A DNA stretch of 16,083 nt. Source: RXOA01 sp964554715. Its GTDB lineage: Bacteria > Bipolaricaulota > Bipolaricaulia > UBA7950 > UBA9294. The first letter of the stretch is position 1. Every line of letters begins with the position of its first letter. The translations under genes were made by a program, and so were the position numbers. Where the stretch lies: NCBI GenBank assembly GCA_964554715.1, contig CAZKPU010000052.1, positions 1 to 16,083 of the forward strand, given 5' to 3'. Shown here one piece after another: positions 7,307 through 14,061 of the stretch. The notes beneath the pieces are model-generated. The model did not search any database and was not told the origin of the DNA. It worked only from the letters and a program-made list of their open reading frames with translations.

Positions 7307-8092
7307 CTACCGACCGACGAGCCACTCGGCGACGAGTTCATCCCATACGGGGCTGGCTTGAATCCGGCTCAACCCCTCGTTGAGAAGGGAGAGAAGTTCG
7401 GTGTCGGCCTTGCGAACGGCATACCCGTAGATCTCGCCTGTGGCGATCGTCCCGGCGACGGCCAACGTTCGGCCCTCGATCGCCGAAAGAGCGGTCGGCT
7501 CGTCCATCACGGCCGACGAAACCCTGCCGATCTCGAGGTCATCGAGCGCGAGAAGGAAGTTGTCGTACAAGACGATTTCGACATCGATCCCGTTTGCGAC
7601 AACGTTCTCTTCCAGCCACGACTGGGACGTCGTTCCGCGCTGCACGCCAACACGTTCGCCGGGCTGCATGGCCGTGAAGAGGTTCTTCTCCCCGATGAGT
7701 TCGCCGTTACTGTCGGTCGTCTGGCGAACGACAACAGCAAGCTCGATCGACCAGTACGGATCGGTGAAGGCGACCTGCTCCAGTCTCTCTTGAGTAATCG
7801 TCATGCCGGATGCGATCAGATCGATCGTTCCGAGCTTGAGTGTGGGAACGATCGCGTCCCAATCGACTGGCACAATCTGAACATCGAAGCCCATCTCCTC
7901 GCCGATCCAGCGAACGACGTCTACGTCGAACCCTTCGGCTTCTCCTTGTGCATTGATGAAGGAGAACGGCGGGAACGCGGCATCGATCCCGTCGACGTAT
8001 AGGGTCTGCGCAACGGCGGTGACGGAGGCCAAACCTACGATCAAACTCAGCAACAGGGTATAGACTGTGGTCTGCGAAAGCTTCTTATTCAC
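7307..8092 (-). CDS. Amino-acid ABC transporter substrate-binding protein, family 3
   Basis: The periplasmic receptor of the amino-acid importer, 261 residues from GTG at 8092. The signal peptide has the likely cleavage site AVA-Q at residues 28/29, and there is no lipobox cysteine. The mature part shows family-3 hallmarks: FPPFSFINAQGEAEGFDVDVVRWIG split over the ligand-binding lobe, DWDAIVPTLKLGTIDLIASGM, TITQERLEQVAFTDPYW, and the second-lobe segment RVGVQRGTTSQSWLEEN. The start is set by AAAGGA six bases upstream of GTG; the frame stays open further upstream but has no signal-peptide character there. First gene of the operon. The specific amino acid cannot be read from the sequence. Confidence 0.93.
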   Translation of the reverse strand: MNKKLSQTTVYTLLLSLIVGLASVTAVAQTLYVDGIDAAFPPFSFINAQGEAEGFDVDVVRWIGEEMGFDVQIVPVDWDAIVPTLKLGTIDLIASGMTITQERLEQVAFTDPYWSIELAVVVRQTTDSNGELIGEKNLFTAMQPGERVGVQRGTTSQSWLEENVVANGIDVEIVLYDNFLLALDDLEIGRVSSAVMDEPTALSAIEGRTLAVAGTIATGEIYGYAVRKADTELLSLLNEGLSRIQASPVWDELVAEWLVGR

Positions 8093-8424
8093 TGTGATTC
8101 CTTTCTTCTTTCCTTGATTCCGTGGATGCGTCAGCTGTCTGTTGATGTCAGAGATCCGCTGTTTTCTATGCGTTCCGGAGTCCGAAGCTTGACGATCGGG
8201 CTTGGTGCGATTTGCGAAGTCCAAGGTGGGGCTGAAGCTGCGTTTCCGGATCAGCCAAGCGGCGTGACCGGACCGCATGCCGGATTGCCTTGGATGACGT
8301 TCGCGGAGGCAAGCACCTGCGCAAGCCAACCGCATCATGAGCCCTCGTACTAGGTTTGAGCTACAACCAACAGCGGATCGTTCTTAGATGCGCCCGGAAT
8401 GGGCGTTGGTATGAGCGTGAGAAG

Positions 8425-8516
8425 CCACGCGATGAGCGTGGAGGTGGGAGGCAAACGGGGTGAAGAAGCCGAGATCTGCGCTTTGAGAGCAACGGTTGAG
8501 CATCGTGACCACCTCC
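8425..8516. other. Potential structured RNA element
   Basis: CCACGC (8425-8430) can pair with GCGTGG (8436-8441) around a five-base loop. Overlapping it, GGAGGTGG (8440-8447) can pair perfectly with CCACCTCC (8509-8516), enclosing about 60 bases. The two pairings share bases 8440-8441 and so would compete at their border, as seen in switching leaders. It matches no riboswitch consensus I know on either strand. It may be chance. Confidence 0.2.
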
Positions 8517-8891
8517 ATGGTGAATGAGTCAACTGCCGCCGACTCTACCCGCATTGGTGTTCGCTGTCAACCCCGGTCGGTGAAACCCGTGATGGCGAGG
8601 ATTGCAGGAAGCGTCAAGACGTCCTGTTTCGGGGCGGCGATCGATTGGGTTCGGTCAGCCGCATCTTCGATGATGGACTCTCACTTTCAGGCTCGGTTAC
8701 CAGGTTGGTGCGAGTGGCGACACGGCATTCTTCGATGGAAGGGGTCGTACGGATCGCTCTGGCGAGAGCAACGATAACGTGCGTTGCAGGAGGCGGTCTT
8801 CAACGGACACCTGCGCACGGGCGCTGATCAGGAGAGAAACGTGAAGAGGAGACGCGAGAGAACGAGCAAGAAGCGAACAGAAGGAAGAACA

Positions 8892-8921
8892 TTGACAACA
8901 GAAGAGGACTTCCCCTACGAA
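8892..8921 (+). promoter_or_regulatory. Possible promoter of the TolB-like lipoprotein gene
   Basis: A perfect -35 TTGACA (8892-8897) is followed after 18 bases by TACGAA (8916-8921), a weak -10. It lies 34 bases before the ATG at 8955, suitable for a short leader holding the ribosome binding site. Confidence 0.35.
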
Positions 8922-8954
8922 TGAGGCAGGGAGAAACGAACAAGGGAGGAGTCC

Positions 8955-10373
8955 ATGAAGAGCAGTGACTACCAAGATACGGAGGATAGGCCGTCCCCCA
9001 AGCGATTCCGGAAAGGGATCCTTGCCATGGTTCTGTTGGCTGCAGCGCTCGGATTGACGAGTTGTGCGTGGTTCCCGTGGTTCCAACCAGTGGAGCTGGC
9101 GTTGATCCCCGCGCGAGGCGCCGTGGGTACGATGCTGAACCTTGTCGGGGAGGGGTTCGGCGACGCGCAAGGGGATGCGTCGGTGCTGTTCGATGGGGTT
9201 GAGGCGTTCATTGAAACGTGGTCCGACATGCTTATCGTGGCACGAATCCCCGTTCTGGCGACCCCCGGCGGGAGTGATCGGTCCATCGATGTCAGCGTCT
9301 GGCGTGGCGGGGAACAGATCGCAACGGCGACATTCGCGTTGGTTCGTGGGGTTCTCTTCATGTCGAGAAGAGACGGAAACTCCGAGATCTACGTGATGAA
9401 CCCCGACGGTTCGCAGCCGACCAACCTGACCAGCCACCCGAGTCATGACTCGCATGGATGCTGGTCCCCGGACGGAACCCAGATCGCGTTTGTTTCCCTC
9501 CGGGACGGCAACAGCGAGATCTACGCGATGGACGCCGACGGCTCAAGTCCGACGAACCTCACCCGGCACTCAGACGGAGACTGGTCCCCCTGTTGGTCGC
9601 CCGACGGGTCGAAGATCGCCTTCCAAACGGATCGGGAGGGTTCGATGCTTGTCGTAGAGGAAGTCACCCCGAAGATCATGTTCCCGTTCAACCTGGAGAT
9701 CTTCGTCATGAATGCGGACGGGTCCGGGCAGACGAACCTCACCAACCATCCGAGTTGGGATGGGTTCCCGTCCTGGACAGCGGACGGGAATCGGATCGTC
9801 TTCCAGACGGATCGGCATGCAACGGCGATTATGGTGATGGACACGGTGGACATGGGGTTCGAGCTGTACATCATGAACGCCAACGGATCGGTGCAGACCC
9901 GGTTGACGTACGCAGAAGGGGATGATGCACTTCCCGTGTGTTCTCCGGTCGGCTCGACGATCCTCTACCAGTCGGACGAAGGCGGAGATTGGGAAGTCTG
10001 CACCATCGGCACTGACGGCTCGGCACAGACGCCGCTCACCAGCAATGTAGTCGCGGATGTGGCAGCCACATGGTCGCCGAGCGGCGAATGGATCACTTTC
10101 CAGAGCATGCGGGACGGCAATTCGGAGATCTACAAGATGCGGGCCGACGGCTCGATGCAGACACGTCTGACGACGGATCCGGAGTGGGACTGGGGGGCGA
10201 GCTGGTCCCCGGATAGCTCGATGATCGTGTTTGAGAGCTGGCGGGACACCGGCGGAGGGGGCGAGATCTACCGGATGAACGCCGATGGCTCGTCACCCAC
10301 GCGATTGACGTCGGATCCCGAGTGGGACGCTTATCCGGTGTGGCTCACGCTACCGTGGGAAGGTCCCGGGTAG
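8955..10373 (+). CDS. TolB-like lipoprotein: TIG-like domain plus seven-bladed PD40 propeller
   Basis: A predicted envelope lipoprotein of 472 residues. A basic N-terminus (residues 1-20) and hydrophobic segment lead to the lipobox L-T-S-C with C37 as lipidated cysteine. Residues about 42-130 (VELALIPARGAVGTMLNLVGEGF and onward) look like an IPT/TIG immunoglobulin-like domain. From about residue 133 seven PD40/WD40-like blades follow, each with the pattern R-D-G-N-S-E-I-Y-x-M-x-x-D-G-S and WSPDG. Blades 3 and 4 carry extra loops of about 12-18 residues after QTDR, rich in hydrophobic and Met residues. GGGAGGA seven bases before the ATG is a good ribosome binding site. The propeller resembles TolB, but no Tol-Pal genes are nearby, so a role in protein or glycan binding at the envelope is inference. 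Confidence 0.88.
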   Translation: MKSSDYQDTEDRPSPKRFRKGILAMVLLAAALGLTSCAWFPWFQPVELALIPARGAVGTMLNLVGEGFGDAQGDASVLFDGVEAFIETWSDMLIVARIPVLATPGGSDRSIDVSVWRGGEQIATATFALVRGVLFMSRRDGNSEIYVMNPDGSQPTNLTSHPSHDSHGCWSPDGTQIAFVSLRDGNSEIYAMDADGSSPTNLTRHSDGDWSPCWSPDGSKIAFQTDREGSMLVVEEVTPKIMFPFNLEIFVMNADGSGQTNLTNHPSWDGFPSWTADGNRIVFQTDRHATAIMVMDTVDMGFELYIMNANGSVQTRLTYAEGDDALPVCSPVGSTILYQSDEGGDWEVCTIGTDGSAQTPLTSNVVADVAATWSPSGEWITFQSMRDGNSEIYKMRADGSMQTRLTTDPEWDWGASWSPDSSMIVFESWRDTGGGGEIYRMNADGSSPTRLTSDPEWDAYPVWLTLPWEGPG

Positions 10374-10393
10374 GTGGGGATGTGGGTGGTTTT

Positions 10394-10422
10394 TTGCCGG
10401 CGTGAGCCGGATTCTGTAGAGT
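10394..10422 (+). promoter_or_regulatory. Possible promoter giving a leaderless flavoprotein mRNA
   Basis: TTGCCG (10394-10399), a 17-base spacer, then TAGAGT (10417-10422). The gene's ATG is at 10430, only seven bases after the -10, so transcription would begin at or next to the start codon. No clear ribosome binding site precedes that ATG, which agrees with a leaderless mRNA. The same pattern recurs before the epimerase gene. Confidence 0.45.
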
Positions 10423-10429
10423 GCAGTCC

Positions 10430-11005
10430 ATGAAGGCGAAGGTGTTGATCCTGAATGGCGGCCATGCAAGAGAGCCGCTCTCGGAGATGGAACGCCGCTT
10501 GACCGAGGTGTCGTCCTCGTACGGGTGTGCCACAAAGGCCTTGCACCTGCGAGAGCTGACGATCGCTCCTTGTCTCGGGTGTTTCGGCTGCTGGATGAGG
10601 ACCCCGGGGGTGTGCGTGATCGATGATGATGCGCGGGACGTCACCGAGAAGATGATCCGAAGCGATGTCATCGTCTACCTGACACCGGTTGTCTTTGGCG
10701 GCTACTCGCCCGAGCTGAAAGGTGCTTTGGACCGCTCGATCGGCTTGATCTCGCCGCTGTTCGAGCGCGTCGGCGGGGAGACTCATCACAAGAAGCGTTA
10801 CGATCGATATCCGTGTCTGCTCGGAATCGGCGTTCAGCGGGGCCGTGACGCGAACGAAGCGAGGATCTTCGAAACCCTGGTTCGCCGCAACGCAATCAAC
10901 CTTCATGCGCCGAGGTCCGTTGCGCAGGTGGTCGATCCACAAGACGAACCGGCGCTCATCAACAACACGATCGAGCGTGCGTTCAGGGAGGTGCTGCCGG
11001 AATGA
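10430..11005 (+). CDS. Flavodoxin-like NAD(P)H-dependent oxidoreductase with iron-sulfur-type cysteine motif
   Basis: A cytoplasmic 191-residue protein of the NADPH-dependent FMN reductase / iron-sulfur flavoprotein superfamily. The first strand KAKVLILNGG is followed by the FMN phosphate-binding region, and LTPVVFGGYSPELKGALDR is the typical second flavin-binding loop. Cys48, Cys51, Cys54 and Cys62 form C-x2-C-x2-C-x7-C, the compact motif that binds a 4Fe-4S cluster in archaeal and clostridial Isf proteins, so electron transfer between Fe-S and FMN is likely. The start is ATG at 10430 (an in-frame GTG lies nine bases earlier). Its stop overlaps the start of the next flavoprotein gene (ATGA), so the two are probably made in equal amounts and may form a complex. 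The electron donor and acceptor are unknown. Confidence 0.85.
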   Translation: MKAKVLILNGGHAREPLSEMERRLTEVSSSYGCATKALHLRELTIAPCLGCFGCWMRTPGVCVIDDDARDVTEKMIRSDVIVYLTPVVFGGYSPELKGALDRSIGLISPLFERVGGETHHKKRYDRYPCLLGIGVQRGRDANEARIFETLVRRNAINLHAPRSVAQVVDPQDEPALINNTIERAFREVLPE

Positions 11006-11652
11006 AGGCAGGCAGCAAGCGTGTGCTGACCTTGGTCGGCAGCCCGAAGCCGCTTGAACGCAGCGCATCCGCACGGATCGGCGGCATCGTCGCAGATACG
11101 CTGGCGGGCAAAGGATGGGAAACGGAGACGGTTCGGGCGGTGGACATGCCTGTGTCCGACGGTTCGATGCAATCCGTACTAAGCGCTGTGGATCGAGCGG
11201 ATGTCGTGCTGCTAACCACGCCGTTGTACGTTGACAGCCTGCCGGCGCCTGTCATCCGCCTGCTGCGGCGGATCGCCGATCACCGTTCGGAGAGCGGCCC
11301 ACAGACTCGTCCTCGTCTCGTCTCGATCATCAATTGCGGCTTCGCGGAGGCCGCGCAGAATCACAGCGCTCAGCGAGTGGTGGGGCGCTTCGCGGCACAA
11401 GCGCAACTAGCGTGGGCCGGGGGTGTTTCGTTGGGCTCGGCCGGAGTCGTTACCAAGAAAGGCCGTGAGAGTCTGAACCTTGTTGCTGAAGCGCTTGCCA
11501 CGGGAGCGGCCCTGCCGGAGCAAGCCGTGACCCGCCTTGGCCGGAACGTCATCCCCGGCTGGCTCTATCGTGTGGGCGGGAATCGGATGTGGAAGCGGCA
11601 GGCCAAGAAGAACGACGTGCTCAGGCAATTGGGGGCACGTCCATACTCGTAG
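11002..11652 (+). CDS. Flavodoxin-like NAD(P)H-dependent oxidoreductase, without cysteine motif
   Basis: A 216-residue flavodoxin-fold protein that resembles its upstream neighbour but lacks the four-cysteine motif. The phosphate-binding region is TLVGSPKPLERSASAR near the N-terminus, and the flavin loop is TTPLYVDSLPAPVIRLLRRI. The C-terminus (PGWLYRVGGNRMWKRQAKKN and then RPYS) is a basic tail seen in some proteins of this superfamily. Translation starts at the ATGA overlap, with AGGGAGGT (10985-10992) nine bases upstream. A pair of one cluster-bearing and one plain flavoprotein suggests a two-component redox unit. This is inference from co-translation, not shown activity. Confidence 0.82.
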   Translation: MKAGSKRVLTLVGSPKPLERSASARIGGIVADTLAGKGWETETVRAVDMPVSDGSMQSVLSAVDRADVVLLTTPLYVDSLPAPVIRLLRRIADHRSESGPQTRPRLVSIINCGFAEAAQNHSAQRVVGRFAAQAQLAWAGGVSLGSAGVVTKKGRESLNLVAEALATGAALPEQAVTRLGRNVIPGWLYRVGGNRMWKRQAKKNDVLRQLGARPYS

Positions 11653-11660
11653 CATCCGGT

Positions 11661-11689
11661 TTGCCCCGCTCTTGCGCGGCTGATAGGCT
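11661..11689 (+). promoter_or_regulatory. Possible promoter of the epimerase gene
   Basis: TTGCCC (11661-11666), 17 bases, then TAGGCT (11684-11689), about 43 bases before the ATG at 11733. It shares the TTGCC(C/G)-N17-TAGNNT pattern with the site before the flavoprotein gene. Both hexamers are imperfect by the sigma-70 consensus. Confidence 0.35.
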
Positions 11690-11732
11690 TTCCGGGAAGC
11701 GGGAGAGCTTCTCTCACTGGGCTGGAGGGGGA

Positions 11733-12749
11733 ATGAAAGCGTTTGTCACAGGAGGAACAGGGTTCATCGGCTCGGCAGTCGTCCGCGAGCTTCTTCGGCA
11801 AGGCGTTGAGGTCCGGGCGTTGTGTCGCCCCGGATCGCTGCGAACCAACCTGAGCGAACTGGATCTCGACATCGTCGAAGGTGATCTTCAAGACCGTTCG
11901 TCACTCGCTCGGGGGATGGCCGGATGCACCCACGTATTCCATGCGGGAGCGTTGTACTCCTTCTGGGTGAAACCACGCCGCAAGATCTACGACGTGAACG
12001 TGGAAGGAACGCGGAATGTCCTCGAAGCCGCCAGGACGCAGAAGGTAGAGAAGATCGTCTATACGAGTTCGGTGGCCGCGCTTGGACTACGCGAGGACGG
12101 GCAACCGGCGGATGAAACCGTGACGACGACGCTTGATCAGGTCGTCGGGGACTACAAGAAATCCAAGTTTATCGCCGAGCAAGTCGCGCTGGAAGCTGCA
12201 ACCGAACTGCCGGTTGTCATCGTGAATCCGAGCTTCCCGGTCGGCCCGCGTGACGTGAAGCCTACCCCGACCGGGCAAACGATTCTCGACTTTCTCAACC
12301 GCAAGATGCCGGCGTACGTTCATACAGGAATGAACGTTGTGGATGTAGACGATGTTGCTGCGGGCCACTGGCTGGCTGCGGAGCACGGGCGAATCGGCGA
12401 ACGGTACATCCTTGGGGGCGAGAACGTGACCATGAAGCAGCTCCTCCAGTTGCTGTCAGAAATCACAGGGCTTCCGGCACCGCGGATCCGCATCCCCTAC
12501 GGTCCGGTCCTTGCTCTGTCGTATCTGAACGCTGGGTTCTGCGGCTTGTTCCCCCGGTGTACACCGCGGATGACGCCGCAGACCATCCGTATGTCGAGCC
12601 ACCTGATGTACTTCGATCCGTCCAAGGCGGTTCGTGAACTCGCCCTGCCGCAGACGCCTGCCAAAGAGGCGTTGGCAAAGGCTGTGGCTTGGTTCCGCGA
12701 GAACGGCTACGTTCGAGGCTGGGACGGTTCAACACCCTCCGGTAGCTAA
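11733..12749 (+). CDS. hpnA: NAD-dependent epimerase/dehydratase, hopanoid-associated sugar epimerase (HpnA) family
   Basis: A cytoplasmic extended short-chain dehydrogenase of 338 residues. The NAD-binding motif is TGGTGFIG (G7, G10, G13), the catalytic serine region is YTSSVAALGL (110-119), and the catalytic pair is Y141 and K145 in GDYKKSKF. HpnA-like signatures include NPSFPVGPRDVKPTPTGQ, MPAYVHTGMNVVDVDDVAAG and RIGERYILGGENVT, which match that subfamily closely. HpnA is named for genes near hopanoid synthesis, but no squalene-hopene cyclase or other hopanoid gene is in this window, so the sugar or ketone substrate is open. GGAGG lies four bases before the ATG. A longer in-frame opening back to 11589 only overlaps the preceding gene. 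Confidence 0.88.
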   Translation: MKAFVTGGTGFIGSAVVRELLRQGVEVRALCRPGSLRTNLSELDLDIVEGDLQDRSSLARGMAGCTHVFHAGALYSFWVKPRRKIYDVNVEGTRNVLEAARTQKVEKIVYTSSVAALGLREDGQPADETVTTTLDQVVGDYKKSKFIAEQVALEAATELPVVIVNPSFPVGPRDVKPTPTGQTILDFLNRKMPAYVHTGMNVVDVDDVAAGHWLAAEHGRIGERYILGGENVTMKQLLQLLSEITGLPAPRIRIPYGPVLALSYLNAGFCGLFPRCTPRMTPQTIRMSSHLMYFDPSKAVRELALPQTPAKEALAKAVAWFRENGYVRGWDGSTPSGS

Positions 12750-12781
12750 ACGTCGGATCACTCTATCTCGTCCTTCTCCGG

Positions 12782-12847
12782 ATTCCGCACATCATACAGC
12801 GCGGAATGCGCCTCTCCGCGTGCAACGCACCGGCCGAGAGGTTGCAC
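12782..12847 (+). other. Two tandem hairpins between epimerase and TPR genes
   Basis: ATTCCGC (12782-12788) pairs with GCGGAAT (12801-12807), and GTGCAAC (12820-12826) pairs with GTTGCAC (12841-12847), each a perfect 7-bp stem. No T-run follows either, so they are not standard terminators. They may separate or stabilise the flanking mRNAs. Confidence 0.35.
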
Positions 12848-12917
12848 ATGAACGGCCTGGCCGCCTCGATCGGCGATCCGTATGATGGACTCACGGGCTG
12901 CCGACAAGGAGGGGGCG

Positions 12918-13766
12918 ATGCGATGTGTGCTGGTTGTGGCGGTGATTGCGATCGTGGTTGCGGTTTCGGCGCTTGCGCAGTCTCCGATCATCCAGATCGA
13001 GCAGGCAGATGCACTCTATGACCGATGGAATACGGCGTTTGACTTCGGAAGCTACGAGGCGGATCTGCGAGCGGCGATCGAGTTGTGGGAGGACGCGCTT
13101 CCGCGGGTTCCTGTAGAGCAGGGCGACCTCATAGCACACGTCCTGAACCGTCTCTCACAAGCGCACTTCGAACTTGCGCAAGCGTATTTGGTGTCGTCGA
13201 ATGACAAAGAGCGGGCGTTCGGAAAAGGGAAGGACTACGCGCTTGCCAGCTTGGGACTGGATCCGGTGTTCGACGAAACGAAGAACGCAAGGGGATTCCG
13301 GGCAGCGCTGCAATCAGCCTCCGATGCGGCGGCCATCTTCTGGTACGGGAACTGTCTCGGATCGTGGCTCAACTACCATAAGCTGACAGCGATCATGGGG
13401 GGCGTGCGGGATGTGCTCGCCTCGTATGAGCGTGCGGCCGAACTCGATGGCGCGTTCCTCGGCGGCGGGCCACACCGTTCTCTCGGATCGCTGATCGCGC
13501 AGGCCTACTTCGTGGTCGGACGTGACCGATCGGACTGTGTCGAGCACTTCGAGCGGGCGATCGAGATCGACAGCCGCTATCTCGAGAACCTCGTCAACTA
13601 CGTCGAGTCCTACGCGATCCCTATCGGGGACACGGCGCTGGCAGACCGCTTGCTGGAGCAGATCGCTCTTGCAGTTGATGAGCCGGAGACCCTTGCAGCG
13701 TGGCCACTGTACAACCACCTGTCGCTCGCTCGAGCGGAATCTCTGGACAACGTCGTGTTCCCCTGA
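12918..13766 (+). CDS. Secreted TPR-like protein, TRAP transporter T-component (TatT) related
   Basis: A 282-residue protein with a signal peptide (about residues 1-21, ALA before QS) and no lipobox cysteine. The rest is almost all helical and looks like a TPR solenoid: LYDRWNTAFDFGSYEADLRA, the FWYGNCLGSWLN segment from F141, the GGGPHRSLGSLIAQAYF segment from G182, and HFERAIEIDSRYLENLVNYVESYA. FWYGN, GGPHR and the last segment are typical of the TatT family, periplasmic partners of some TRAP transporters. No TRAP permease or receptor gene is present here, so the link may not hold for this protein. I chose ATG 12918 over the upstream in-frame ATG 12882, because AAGGAGG at 12906-12912 is five bases away and the signal peptide starts there. 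Confidence 0.8.
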   Translation: MRCVLVVAVIAIVVAVSALAQSPIIQIEQADALYDRWNTAFDFGSYEADLRAAIELWEDALPRVPVEQGDLIAHVLNRLSQAHFELAQAYLVSSNDKERAFGKGKDYALASLGLDPVFDETKNARGFRAALQSASDAAAIFWYGNCLGSWLNYHKLTAIMGGVRDVLASYERAAELDGAFLGGGPHRSLGSLIAQAYFVVGRDRSDCVEHFERAIEIDSRYLENLVNYVESYAIPIGDTALADRLLEQIALAVDEPETLAAWPLYNHLSLARAESLDNVVFP

Positions 13767-13854
13767 CCCCCCCATACGAGTTCGCTCCTGTTGGAAGAAG
13801 ACGGTGATGCCGCCGGGCTTCTCTTCTCTTGTGGGATCGTCTGCATCCGGAGAA

Positions 13855-13896
13855 CGAGGTCTTGCCGTGTTGTGAGATGGGCAAGAGCTAACCTCG
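13855..13896 (+). other. Long bulged hairpin upstream of the exporter gene
   Basis: CGAGGTCTTGCC (13855-13866) pairs with GGCAAG (13880-13885) and ACCTCG (13891-13896), making 12 base pairs interrupted by a five-base bulge AGCTA, around a 13-base loop. No T-run follows, so it is not an ordinary terminator of the TPR gene. It could be a 3' stabilising structure, a small RNA or a protein-binding site. Confidence 0.4.
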
Positions 13897-13976
13897 GGAT
13901 GTGAGAGGGGGCTCAGATATGCATGGCTTCTCATCGCGGCGAGGCTCATCCGATCTGCGAAGAGCGCTGCGTGCGG

Positions 13977-13982
13977 TAGAAT
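13977..13982 (+). promoter_or_regulatory. Possible -10 element of the exporter gene
   Basis: TAGAAT is a good -10 hexamer 80 bases before the chosen GTG start. The bases 17 upstream (TCTGCG) are a poor -35, so support rests on one element only. The 295 bases between 13767 and the GTG hold this site, the hairpin at 13855-13896 and no gene. Confidence 0.25.
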
Positions 13983-14061
13983 AGCGCTTGGTTTTGGCGA
14001 TCCAATGCCGGACAGAGTCAAGGAGCCGTCGCCGCAGACTTGTGGGAAAGGGGAGAGGGAC

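Larger units (their letters stand above)
8093..8954. other. Long gene-free interval between divergent genes
   Basis: About 860 bases without a convincing gene. Frames of 60-93 codons exist (for example 8496-8777 on +), but they lack ribosome binding sites, normal composition or family resemblance. The stretch must contain the promoter of the amino-acid importer on the minus strand, although I see no clear -35/-10 pair near 8093-8200. Potential RNA structure is concentrated at 8425-8516. The last 130 bases before 8955 are strikingly purine-rich on the plus strand. It could be a decayed gene or a long leader. Confidence 0.5.

Noticed and set aside
8093..8353. Known riboswitch (lysine, glycine, cobalamin) upstream of the amino-acid importer
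   Set aside because: Conserved core sequences of these classes were looked for by eye on both strands and not found.
8496..8777. Plus-strand frame of 93 codons in the long intergenic region
   Set aside because: No Shine-Dalgarno sequence, no recognisable motif and no codon pattern like the neighbours; treated as chance, though a decayed gene cannot be excluded.
8697..9455. Open frame of 252 codons on the minus strand overlapping the propeller gene
   Set aside because: Low-complexity shadow composition, no ribosome binding site, and it overlaps the clearly coding lipoprotein gene.
10390..10410. Terminator for the propeller gene (CCGGC-GTGA-GCCGG hairpin with T-run)
   Set aside because: The six T bases precede the stem on the plus strand rather than follow it, and the stem is only five base pairs. 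The T-run partly forms the -35 of a possible promoter instead.
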